Assembly: GCF_024362205.1 (NCBI RefSeq)
Contig: NZ_CP101462.1
Coordinates: forward strand, 1,268,501-1,332,500
Length of the DNA: 64,000 nucleotides
Origin: Exiguobacterium aurantiacum
GTDB lineage: Bacteria; Bacillota; Bacilli; Exiguobacteriales; Exiguobacteriaceae
Direction: 5' to 3'
The translations under genes were made by a program, and so were the position numbers. Shown here piece by piece: positions 35,687 to 43,772 of the stretch; position 1 is the first letter of the stretch, and the number at the start of each line of letters is the position of its first letter. The notes under the pieces were generated by a model. It was not told the origin of the DNA, searched no databases, and saw only the letters and a program-made list of their open reading frames with translations.

Positions 35687-36332
35687 GGCGGATTGGGAGC
35701 GTAGACATCCGGTCACGCTCCTTTTCTTCTTAATTGCCCATCTGTATATCCTGACCTACGTAAATGACTCAGTTTGGCTCCTTGTCGGTCTGTTCGGTTT
35801 GTTATTGATTGAGCGACGATTTCCACTGACGATGCTCGGTGTGTTGGTCGCGTTCGTGTTGATTTCGTTTGCTCCAATCATCTTCGGCTGGAACGTTTCT
35901 CTCGCGGGCGTCACGAATCAATTGATTCCGTTATCGACGTTCTTGTTCGGCATGATTTGGGTGAACCGATTCATGCGACTCGAACGGTTACTTCCGTTCT
36001 TGAACAGATGGCCGCGTTCGACACGGCTGCTCTATGGGGGCTGGGCGCTCGTGCCGTCGATGGAGCGAGCGGTGCGACTATCTATCGCGAGCCATCCGAG
36101 GCGCGAGTGGCAAGAGGCGATCGTTGTCGGGATTGACAGCCAACGCTTTGAACCGGTGTATGTGACGAATCGAATGCGACGCTTTGAACGGCATGACACG
36201 GTCCAATGCCTTGTCTTGCTCGGTTTCGCGGCGGCCGCTTCTTTAGGAACTCCGGTCGTTTGGTTGCTGTATCCATATTTGACGAAGGGAGGGGTGCGCG
36301 ATGCGCTGGTTATCCTTGACAGACGGTCATGA
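35664..36332 (+). CDS. ECF transporter T-component-like membrane protein
   Basis: The 222-residue protein has about five hydrophobic segments (PVTLLFFLIAHLYILTYV, VWLLVGLFGLLLIER, VLVAFVLISFAPIIFGW and others) and a basic helical cytoplasmic region (RLERLLPFLNRWPRSTRLLY). Size, layout and position before an ATPase and an S component suggest EcfT/CbiQ, the scaffold that couples ATPase to S component. Classical Ala-Arg-Gly coupling motifs are not clear, so the call depends on context. Confidence 0.62.
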   Translation: MRFLSSNEADWERRHPVTLLFFLIAHLYILTYVNDSVWLLVGLFGLLLIERRFPLTMLGVLVAFVLISFAPIIFGWNVSLAGVTNQLIPLSTFLFGMIWVNRFMRLERLLPFLNRWPRSTRLLYGGWALVPSMERAVRLSIASHPRREWQEAIVVGIDSQRFEPVYVTNRMRRFERHDTVQCLVLLGFAAAASLGTPVVWLLYPYLTKGGVRDALVILDRRS

Positions 36333-37263
36333 AGTATTAGATGACTGGGTTCGGACAGAACAGGCTAAAATCGTCCATCTTGATACGCCGCTCGCAGGCA
36401 AGGTCGCCTCGCTCATTTCAGAAGGCGACGCCCTCCGAGGAGCGGAGTTGGCCGCCCTTCTCCAAATCGATCATCTGTTCCATAAAAGGTTCGATGAATG
36501 TTCGAGCGGGGAACGACAACTCGTCCGGATTGCTTATGCGCTCAGCAAGTCGACGGAGGCGCTCGTCTTGATTGAACCGTTTCGACACCTTGATCGATTT
36601 CGGAGTGAGCACTTATCGATGCTGCTTCGAAGATTGACAAACCTCGGTGTTCGAATCGCCTATACGGATCGAGCAAGAGAACGTGGCGTCGCTGACAGGT
36701 TCCTCGTCGCCAAAACGATTACCTCACCGCACCTCGACGTGAACGATGTGTCATATCGGCACCCGCTACAAGCGTCTTACGCGGTCGAACATGTATCTTA
36801 CGAAACGAGAGGGCCTGGTTTGACCGTCTGTATCGGCACGAACGGCAGCGGCAAGTCGACGTTGCTCGAGCTGATTGCGAAAAGCGTGCGTCCCTTGTAT
36901 GGGAAAGTCAAATGGTCAGAGCGCCCGGTCTATTTACCGGCTGATCAAGAGTATGGGCCGTTCCCACATGCCACGAATCGTCGCTTCGCTCAACTGCAAG
37001 CCGTGTTCGCTTCCGAAGCCTCGCTCTTATTGCTTGATGAACCTACCGTCGGGCTGACGGAACTGGAACGGCGCGATTTTGAGCGGGCGCTAAGCGAGAA
37101 GGCCGAGACGGCGCACATCATATGCGCCACCCATGACGAGCAGTTGATCAAGACGGCGGACCGGATCATCTGTCTGTCGAACGGGGCGCTCGTCTTTGAT
37201 GGCGACCGCAGTGAGTATATGAAACGGAGTGCGCTATGGTCACATATGTCATCATCCTCTTGA
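36301..37263 (+). CDS. ECF-type tandem ABC ATPase with complementary halves
   Basis: A 320-residue protein with two ABC modules. The N-terminal half (about 1-140) has a signature-like CSSGERQLVRIAYAL and a Walker-B-like ALVLIEPFRHLD but no Walker A. The C-terminal half has Walker A CIGTNGSGKSTLLELI, Walker B SLLLLDEPTVGL and H-loop CATHDE but no LSGGQ-type signature. Joined head to tail they would form a single complete ATP site. The protein would energise the EcfT-like and S components. Ribosome site AGGGAGGGG; overlaps both neighbours. Confidence 0.85.
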   Translation: MRWLSLTDGHEVLDDWVRTEQAKIVHLDTPLAGKVASLISEGDALRGAELAALLQIDHLFHKRFDECSSGERQLVRIAYALSKSTEALVLIEPFRHLDRFRSEHLSMLLRRLTNLGVRIAYTDRARERGVADRFLVAKTITSPHLDVNDVSYRHPLQASYAVEHVSYETRGPGLTVCIGTNGSGKSTLLELIAKSVRPLYGKVKWSERPVYLPADQEYGPFPHATNRRFAQLQAVFASEASLLLLDEPTVGLTELERRDFERALSEKAETAHIICATHDEQLIKTADRIICLSNGALVFDGDRSEYMKRSALWSHMSSSS

Positions 37264-37781
37264 TTGCGGCGGGGGTCATGTCGAGGTTCGAACGGATTGA
37301 CGTCCCGATTGCCGTCTTGACACAAATTCTCGCCCTCGCGGTCATCGGGCGCTGGCTGTTCGTGGCCATCCCGAACGTACAACCGTCGACGGCGCTGCTC
37401 ATGCTGACGGCCCTTTATTTTGGATTTACGAGTGCGGCGATGCTTGCTCTGTTCGTCCCGATCTTATCGGGGCTGTTGCTCGGCATCGGCCCGTTCGTCC
37501 TCTTTCAATTTTTAGGGTGGCTTTTCGTCGTCGCTGTCGTCACGGTCCTGAAGCCGTTACTAAGTCGCTCCCGATGGTTTCTTGCCGCCGTCGGTCTCGG
37601 AGCCGGCTATTTGTTCGGGTGGACGGCCAACCTGTCCTTCGCCGAAGTGATTGGGGTCGATTTCTTCAAATTGCTCGTGCTCAGTTTGCCGTTCGATACG
37701 GCCCATGGCATCGGGAATGTCGTCTTTCTCGTCTTATTGCACGATCTCTTCGTCCGCATATTTGTACGAGAAGACGGGTAA
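37236..37781 (+). CDS. ECF transporter S component (substrate-binding membrane protein)
   Basis: The 181-residue protein has six hydrophobic segments and the stretch AIPNVQPSTALLMLTALYFG, which resembles S components paired with DUF4430 lipoproteins in other Firmicutes. It would give the substrate specificity of the transporter. The substrate is not shown by sequence; a cobalamin-like compound is a guess from the DUF4430 partner. ATG 37236 lies inside the ATPase gene. Confidence 0.72.
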   Translation: MVTYVIILLIAAGVMSRFERIDVPIAVLTQILALAVIGRWLFVAIPNVQPSTALLMLTALYFGFTSAAMLALFVPILSGLLLGIGPFVLFQFLGWLFVVAVVTVLKPLLSRSRWFLAAVGLGAGYLFGWTANLSFAEVIGVDFFKLLVLSLPFDTAHGIGNVVFLVLLHDLFVRIFVREDG

Positions 37782-37816
37782 CTAGTAGGTATCACACCGA
37801 GTGAGGTGACGCGTGC

Positions 37817-38137
37817 ATGAACGGATACGTCAATCTAGTTGAAATTGGCTGGTTCCTTTTCATCGGTCTATTGTTTATGGGACTCAATTTATTGTTGATG
37901 TCCCGTCGTCTCATTCGAACGCGCTACGGGATGCTGAGCATTCTCGGCGCGAGTGTATGGCCTGCGCTTATGATCGTCCTGTCCGTCCAAGGGGGACGCG
38001 TCCTTGACGGGCTGACCGAACGAGCGGTCACGCTCGAGAGCGTATTGGCCTGGTCGGTCGTCGTCGCGACGGCTCTGATGGTGTGCATCCCGGGTGTTTC
38101 GCTGATTCGACGGATGGTGCAGTTGGCTCGGCATTGA
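37817..38137 (+). CDS. Small three-helix membrane protein, unknown
   Basis: The 106-residue protein has three hydrophobic segments (about residues 9-28, 43-59 and 77-95). GAGGTGACG precedes the start and a strong terminator follows the stop. No family recognised. It may be the last gene of the ECF operon, 35 bp after the S component. Confidence 0.65.
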   Translation: MNGYVNLVEIGWFLFIGLLFMGLNLLLMSRRLIRTRYGMLSILGASVWPALMIVLSVQGGRVLDGLTERAVTLESVLAWSVVVATALMVCIPGVSLIRRMVQLARH

Positions 38138-38154
38138 AATTTCATGACACGTAT

Positions 38155-38192
38155 AAGGAGGAGGTCCCGCATCGGGAACCTCCTCCTTTTTT
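38155..38192 (+). terminator. Terminator of the ECF operon
   Basis: AAGGAGGAGGT-CCCG pairs with CGGG-A-ACCTCCTCCTT (one bulged A), loop CAT, followed by six T. Confidence 0.92.
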
Positions 38193-38206
38193 GTTGAATA
38201 CGATTG

Positions 38207-39001
38207 TCAGGCTGTCGGCACGTCTTCCGTTCCGGCATCCGACGGTTTTTGGAACCGGCGCAAAATCTCCAGGCTGACCGCCCGCGGCATGAGTTTGGTC
38301 GCGGCGACGAGCAATTGGTTCGAGACGCCGGGAACGATCACGCGCTTGTTGTTCATGACACCCTTATAGCCGAAGAAGGCGACGAGGTGGGAAGGCATTT
38401 TCGACACCATCATCTCACTGCCGGCCCGGTTGAAGAAACCGGTATCGGTCGGTCCGGGGCACAGGACGCTCACGTTCACGCCTGTCCCTTTCACTTCGGT
38501 ATGGAGTGCCTCGGTGAGGGATAACACGTACGCTTTCGTCGCGTAATAGACAGCCATGTATGGACCGGGCTGGAAAGCGGCGACCGAGGCGACGTTCAAG
38601 ACATAGCCATGATTTCGCTCGACCATGCCGGGTAAGTAGGCTTTCGTCAGTTCCGTCAAGGCGTTGACGTTCAAGCGGACCTCTTCAGCCTCGGTCTCGG
38701 CGTCGAGGTCGATGAACTCACCGGCCGTCCCAAAACCGGCGTTGTTGATTAAAAAGTCGACTGTTAGTCCCGCGTCGCTAATCGCGCTCGTCAACCGTTT
38801 TGCGGCCTGGTGTTCAGACAAGTCGAGGGCGAACACGTGTACATCGACGCGATACCGCTTCTCGAGTACTTTTTTCAATTCGTGCAGACGGGGCTCATTG
38901 CGAGACACGAGGATACAGTCAAACCCGTCCCGGGCCGCCAAGACGGCAAGGTCGAGGCCAATTCCGGTCGAGGCTCCAGTAATTAAGGCGGTTTTTGTCA
39001 A
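38207..39001 (-). CDS. Short-chain dehydrogenase/reductase
   Basis: The 264-residue protein of the SDR DltE-like class has the cofactor motif ALITGASTGIGLDLA, DFLINNAGFGTAGEF and the catalytic YYATKAYVLSLTEAL (Tyr and Lys of YxxxK). NADP preference is possible. The substrate is not known. It is transcribed leftward, toward the ECF operon. Confidence 0.87.
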   Translation of the reverse strand: MTKTALITGASTGIGLDLAVLAARDGFDCILVSRNEPRLHELKKVLEKRYRVDVHVFALDLSEHQAAKRLTSAISDAGLTVDFLINNAGFGTAGEFIDLDAETEAEEVRLNVNALTELTKAYLPGMVERNHGYVLNVASVAAFQPGPYMAVYYATKAYVLSLTEALHTEVKGTGVNVSVLCPGPTDTGFFNRAGSEMMVSKMPSHLVAFFGYKGVMNNKRVIVPGVSNQLLVAATKLMPRAVSLEILRRFQKPSDAGTEDVPTA

Positions 39002-39151
39002 AATCGTCCACTCCTTCGATGTAAAAAGTCATACATTGTTACTGATTTCTTCACGAGTTGTTAAATTCCTGCCCGGCCACCACATCAAAACGTGTGCTAG
39101 AGTATAGCGAGAATATGTGATTAGGCTCACAAAGTGAGGAGAAGAAACCAG

Positions 39152-40054
39152 ATGATGATTCAGCTAGTGACTACGGCACAAAGCGTCGAGCAAGCAGAGG
39201 CGCTAATCATGGCGGGCTCCGACCGCATCTATATCGGAGATTCAAAATACGGGTTACGCCACAAAGGTGACTGGTCGCTCCCGGCTGTGCGAGAAGTCAC
39301 AGCCGTCGCCCACCGATACGGCAAAGAAGTGACGGTCGCCGTCAATAATTTGATGCATAACGAGCAAATCGAGACGCTCCCTGAGTATTTGCAGGAACTC
39401 AAGGCGATCGGGGTCGACAGTGTGACGGCCGGTGACCCGGGCGCTATCCGCATAATCCGTAATGCCAATATCCCCTATTGGTATGATGCTCAAACGCTCG
39501 TCACGTCGGCGCGACACATTCAGTTTTGGGGTAAACGTGACGCCATCGGCGCGGTTGCGGCCCGTGAAGTGACGCTCACCGAACTCGGGATGATCCAACA
39601 ACAGATTGGGTTGCCGGTCGAGGTGCAAGTGTATGGCCCGACGTGCATCCATCATTCGAAACGTCCGCTCTTGACGAACTACTTCAATGAGATTGGCCGG
39701 TCGAACACGTTGGCAGAAGCACGTGAGTATTATATGAGCGAACCTTCGGATGCGGACAGTCGCTATCCAGTCTATCAAGACGACAACGGCACGCACGTCT
39801 TCTCTGAAGATTTGACGCTCATGGGTCAACTGCCCGCGCTCTTGAAGGGCGGGTTACACACGTGGAAACTCGAAGGGTGGCATGCGGGAGATGCGTTCGT
39901 CGACATCGTCCGCCTGTTCGACAAGGCCAGGTCAGATCTATTGAACGGGCGGTTCGACCGCCACGTCATGGAGCGGCGCCTCGCCGAACTCCAACCTGAA
40001 CAATTCCGGCTCGGAACCGGATTGTTGTTACGAAATCCAGAAGAGATCAAGTGA
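39152..40054 (+). CDS. trhP1: U32-family tRNA hydroxylation protein P1 (YrrN-like)
   Basis: The 300-residue U32 protein has AGSDRIYIGDSKYGLRHKGD, VTVAVNNLMHNEQIETL and PVEVQVYGPTCIHHSKRPLL. In B. subtilis YrrN and YrrO act together in forming 5-hydroxyuridine at tRNA position 34. ATG 39152 follows AGGAGA by 9 nt. It lies 10 bp before the second U32 gene, the usual pair. Confidence 0.87.
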   Translation: MMIQLVTTAQSVEQAEALIMAGSDRIYIGDSKYGLRHKGDWSLPAVREVTAVAHRYGKEVTVAVNNLMHNEQIETLPEYLQELKAIGVDSVTAGDPGAIRIIRNANIPYWYDAQTLVTSARHIQFWGKRDAIGAVAAREVTLTELGMIQQQIGLPVEVQVYGPTCIHHSKRPLLTNYFNEIGRSNTLAEAREYYMSEPSDADSRYPVYQDDNGTHVFSEDLTLMGQLPALLKGGLHTWKLEGWHAGDAFVDIVRLFDKARSDLLNGRFDRHVMERRLAELQPEQFRLGTGLLLRNPEEIK

Positions 40055-40064
40055 GGGAACCGAG

Positions 40065-41318
40065 ATGAAAAAACGTCCAGAATTATTAGCACCAGCCGGG
40101 AATTTGGAGAAATTGAAGATGGCGATCTTATACGGGGCCGATGCGGTCTTCATCGGGGGGCAACAGTTCGGGCTCCGCTCCCGGGCCGGCAACTTCGGGT
40201 ACGACGAGATGACCGAAGGCGTCGCGTTCGCCCATGAACGTGGGGCGAAAGTATACGTCGCCGCGAATATGGTGACGCATGAAGGGGACATCGATGGCGC
40301 GGGCGAGTTCTTTTGTAAACTTCGTGACATCGGCATCGATGCCGTCATCGTCTCCGATCCGGCCATGATCGAGGTATGTCTCACGGATGCACCGGGACTT
40401 CCGGTCCACTTGTCGACGCAGGCATCGGCGACAAACTATGAGACGCTCCGTTTTTGGCAAGAGGAAGGGTTGGAGCGGATCGTCCTTGCGCGTGAAGTAT
40501 CGATGGAAGAAATCAAAGAGATGAAGCGGCAAGTCGATGTCGAAATCGAGACGTTCGTCCATGGGGCGATGTGCATCTCCTATTCGGGCCGTTGCACCTT
40601 ATCGAACCATATGGCGCTCCGAGATGCGAACCGTGGTGGTTGTGCCCAGTCATGTCGTTGGAAATATGGTTTCTTCGAGGCGGACGAGCTGTTGACCGAA
40701 GAGATGGCGGCACGCGATGAGGAACCGTTCTCGATGAGCTCGGTCGATTTGGCGATGGTGCGCCACATCCCGGACTTGGTCGACGCGGGCGTCGACAGCT
40801 TGAAAATCGAGGGCCGGATGAAATCGATTCACTATGTGGCGACGGTCTGTAACGTCTATCGTCAAGTCATCGATGCCTACTGTGCTGATCCTGAAGGGTT
40901 CGAGTTCGATCCGGCGTGGGAAGAAGAGATTTGGAAAGCGGCGCAGCGAGAGCTCGCGACCGGGTTCTATTATGGTGTCCCGACCGAGAACGAGCAACTG
41001 TTCGGCAAGCCGCGCGCCATCCCGCAATATGCGTTCGCGGCACGCGTCATCTCGTATGAGCCGTCGACACAGATGGCGACACTCGAACAGCGGAATCATT
41101 TCCGACGCGGGGAAGAAGTCGAGTTCTTCGGTCCTGGCTTCGTCCGGTTCTCGCAGCGGATCGATGAGCTGTACGATGAGTCGGGAGAAAGACTCGAGAC
41201 GGCGAACCAGGCAATGATGACAGTGCGCGTCAAAGTCGAGCAACCGGTCGCGACCGATTTCATCATGCGCAAGCGAAAAGCCGGCGTCGTGAGTACGCCG
41301 GTCCCGAGTCCGGTCTGA
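40065..41318 (+). CDS. trhP2: U32-family tRNA hydroxylation protein P2 (YrrO-like)
   Basis: The 417-residue protein starts KKRPELLAPAGNLEKLKMAI and contains the U32 signature ETFVHGAMCISYSGRCTLSN with the later cysteines of NRGGCAQSCRWKY, which probably bind an iron-sulfur cluster. Its C-terminal small beta domain (about 330-410) is typical. It works with TrhP1 on tRNA wobble uridine. Confidence 0.9.
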   Translation: MKKRPELLAPAGNLEKLKMAILYGADAVFIGGQQFGLRSRAGNFGYDEMTEGVAFAHERGAKVYVAANMVTHEGDIDGAGEFFCKLRDIGIDAVIVSDPAMIEVCLTDAPGLPVHLSTQASATNYETLRFWQEEGLERIVLAREVSMEEIKEMKRQVDVEIETFVHGAMCISYSGRCTLSNHMALRDANRGGCAQSCRWKYGFFEADELLTEEMAARDEEPFSMSSVDLAMVRHIPDLVDAGVDSLKIEGRMKSIHYVATVCNVYRQVIDAYCADPEGFEFDPAWEEEIWKAAQRELATGFYYGVPTENEQLFGKPRAIPQYAFAARVISYEPSTQMATLEQRNHFRRGEEVEFFGPGFVRFSQRIDELYDESGERLETANQAMMTVRVKVEQPVATDFIMRKRKAGVVSTPVPSPV

Positions 41319-41399
41319 CACATCCGGTAAGACAACATAGTCGACCGTTCCATCCAATCTTGCTAACCTATTAACATAGACGACAAAGGGGATGGAAGC

Positions 41400-42782
41400 A
41401 TGAATCAAAATACGGAGCAGCTCCGGACCGATCCGATCGGACGCCTGCTGTTCAAGCTGTCGCTGCCGGCGATGATCGGCATGCTGGTGACGGCGCTCTA
41501 CAATATCATTGATACGATCTTCGTCGCCCGCGGCATCGGGGCAACCGCTGTGGCCGCCATCGGGATCGCCTTTCCGATTCAAATGATTCTCATGGCCGTC
41601 TCGAGCGCGGTCGGACTAGGCGGGGCGTCCATCAGTTCACGGAAACTCGGCAAAGGCGACGATGCCGGGGCCGCTGTCACGTTCTTGAACGTGCTCGTCC
41701 TCGTCGGCGTGTTCGCGGCCTTCGCGGTCAGTTCCGCCTTTTTCATGCTGGATGACATTTTGACAGTGTTCGGGGCGACGTCGGCCATCATGGAATTGAG
41801 CCGACAATACTTATCGGTCGTGCTCATCAGCTCGCCGTTCTTCATGTTCACGCTCGCTGCCAGTGCGATGGTGCGCGCCGAGGGGCAGGCTCCCTATCAG
41901 ATGAAAGTGATGCTTACGACCGTCGTCGTCAACTTGGTGACGACGCCGCTGTTCATCTTCACGTTTGGCTGGGGCATATACGGGGCGGCTTGGTCGACGG
42001 CGCTCGCACAAGTCGTCGGATCGGTGCTCATGCTCCGCTTCTTCTTCGCAAAAAATCGCCGCACCGAGCTCGATTTCCAGTGGCGGAAGTTTCGATTACG
42101 GTTCGGCGAGTTGAAAGAGATCATGGCAATCGGATCGTCCTCGTTTATCATGATGGTGTCGCAGTCGATTTTATTTGTCGGTGTCAACGTTATGCTCGGG
42201 ACGTATGGCGGCACCGAGGAGCTTGCCATCTTCGCGATCATCAATAAATTCATGGCGCTCGTCGGGATGCCGATCATGGGCATCGTCCAAGGCATGCAAC
42301 CGATCGTCGGCTACAACTTCGGGGCCAGACAGTTCGACCGGATGCGCGAGACGATTTGGACGGCGATGCGGGCCGGAATTGCCATTGCCGTTATCATTTG
42401 GCTGACGCTCCAGTTGATTCCGGAGCAGCTGATGCGCATGTTCACGTCTGACGCCAACTTGATTGCCGGCGGTGTGACGGCGATCCATGTGTTGTTCGCT
42501 GTCTCGTTCCTCCCGAGCGTGCAAATGCTCGTAAACGGTATTTATCAATCGCTCGGTAAGGCCCGGGTCGCGATGTTTTTGTCGCTGTCGAGACAGACGC
42601 TCTATACGATTCCGCTCGTCTTCATCCTGCCGAACTTCTTCGGCGTGTTCGGCGTCTGGCTCGCATTCCCGATCGCCGATGCGATGACTTTCCTGACAGC
42701 GGTCGGGATGGCGGTCTGGGATCGCAAGCTCTTGTTCCGCCCGTCGGAAGATGAAATCGAAGCGAAAGCAACCAATTTATGA
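41400..42782 (+). CDS. MATE family efflux transporter
   Basis: The 460-residue protein has twelve hydrophobic segments in two similar halves, beginning IGRLLFKLSLPAMIGMLVTA and with NIIDTIFVARGIGATAVAAI and GIVQGMQPIVGYNFGA, standard MATE features. It would export cationic or drug-like compounds using an ion gradient; the substrate is not known. Ribosome site GGGG ATGG before the start is moderate. Converges with the EamA gene, overlapping by 6 bp. Confidence 0.9.
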   Translation: MNQNTEQLRTDPIGRLLFKLSLPAMIGMLVTALYNIIDTIFVARGIGATAVAAIGIAFPIQMILMAVSSAVGLGGASISSRKLGKGDDAGAAVTFLNVLVLVGVFAAFAVSSAFFMLDDILTVFGATSAIMELSRQYLSVVLISSPFFMFTLAASAMVRAEGQAPYQMKVMLTTVVVNLVTTPLFIFTFGWGIYGAAWSTALAQVVGSVLMLRFFFAKNRRTELDFQWRKFRLRFGELKEIMAIGSSSFIMMVSQSILFVGVNVMLGTYGGTEELAIFAIINKFMALVGMPIMGIVQGMQPIVGYNFGARQFDRMRETIWTAMRAGIAIAVIIWLTLQLIPEQLMRMFTSDANLIAGGVTAIHVLFAVSFLPSVQMLVNGIYQSLGKARVAMFLSLSRQTLYTIPLVFILPNFFGVFGVWLAFPIADAMTFLTAVGMAVWDRKLLFRPSEDEIEAKATNL

Positions 42783-43646
42783 ACTGACGTCCGTTCTTGT
42801 CGAACGGGCGTCTTCTTTTAAGAACAAGTAAATCCCGCCGAGCAGGACGGCCGCGCCGATCCATTGCATGACGCCGAGGCGTTCCTCGAAGAAGACGTAT
42901 CCGAACAGCATGCCCCACAGCGCTTCCCCGAGAATGGTGATACTGACGACTGTCGCACTGACACGGGCGAGCGCATAGTTGAACAAATTATGTCCTAAAA
43001 TCGTCGGGAAGAAGGCGAGGGCAAGGAAGTACCACCAGTTGACCGATTCAAACGCGGTGAATGTCGTACCCCGGACGAGCAGCATGAAGCAGAGGACGAC
43101 CGTCGCCACGAGATAGACGCTGAACGAGTATGTATTCGTATTCATCTCGGTCCGGACGTGTTGGCCGACGAGCCAATAGCCGGCGATGAGCAGAGCGGCG
43201 ATTAAGGCAAGCAAGTCCCCGAACAGCGCTTCGCGTCCGAGTTGAATGTCGCCTGCCGCGACAAGCATGCCTCCTAAGACAGCGATGAGCGCGAACGCTA
43301 AACCTTTCCGGGTCGGATTCTTTTTAAAGATTAAGGCGTTCCCGATTAAGACAAAAATCGGACTCGAGGTGACGAACAGCGTCGAGCTCGCGACCGTTGT
43401 GTAATCAAGCGATAAAAACCAGAGCCAAAAATGAAACGCGAGCAACGTCCCACTGAGCAACAAGGCATATCGCGTCATGAGGCGTGTCCCGAGGAGTGAC
43501 TTGAAGTCGACGAATGGCAACAACATCAGACACGTAATCAGCATCCGGTAAAACGCGGCCGTCTCGGCCGGTGCGGACGTCCATTTGACGAACAAGACGC
43601 TCGTCGATAAGAAAAAGACGGCGGCGAATAAGATAAGATAAGACAA
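42777..43646 (-). CDS. EamA/DMT family transporter
   Basis: The 289-residue protein has ten hydrophobic segments in two EamA repeats; VFFLSTSVLFVKW starts the first, and FPTILGHNLFNYALARVSA with ILGEALWGMLFGYVFFEER marks the second. Substrate unknown. I choose TTG 43646, 7 nt after GGGGG; the in-frame codons further up lack a ribosome site. Confidence 0.87.
   Translation of the reverse strand: MSYLILFAAVFFLSTSVLFVKWTSAPAETAAFYRMLITCLMLLPFVDFKSLLGTRLMTRYALLLSGTLLAFHFWLWFLSLDYTTVASSTLFVTSSPIFVLIGNALIFKKNPTRKGLAFALIAVLGGMLVAAGDIQLGREALFGDLLALIAALLIAGYWLVGQHVRTEMNTNTYSFSVYLVATVVLCFMLLVRGTTFTAFESVNWWYFLALAFFPTILGHNLFNYALARVSATVVSITILGEALWGMLFGYVFFEERLGVMQWIGAAVLLGGIYLFLKEDARSTRTDVSS
42786..42819 (+). 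terminator. Terminator after the MATE gene
   Basis: GACGTCCGTTC pairs with GAACGGGCGTC (one G-U) around TTGTC, followed by TTCTTTT. It lies within the 3' end of the convergent EamA gene. Confidence 0.7.
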
Positions 43647-43772
43647 GAGACATCCCCCTTTGTGTTGTACATACTCTTCTAATGATATTATAGAATAGAT
43701 AAGAAAATACATTCTTTCTCGAAAGTGTCGTTCCGACAAGAGATTTCGGATGACTTTGAAAGTAGGGATCCT

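Noticed and set aside
40650-41582. 310-codon minus-strand open frame opposite trhP2 and the MATE gene
   Set aside because: Antisense to two well-supported genes, with Arg/His/Asp-rich non-protein-like sequence.
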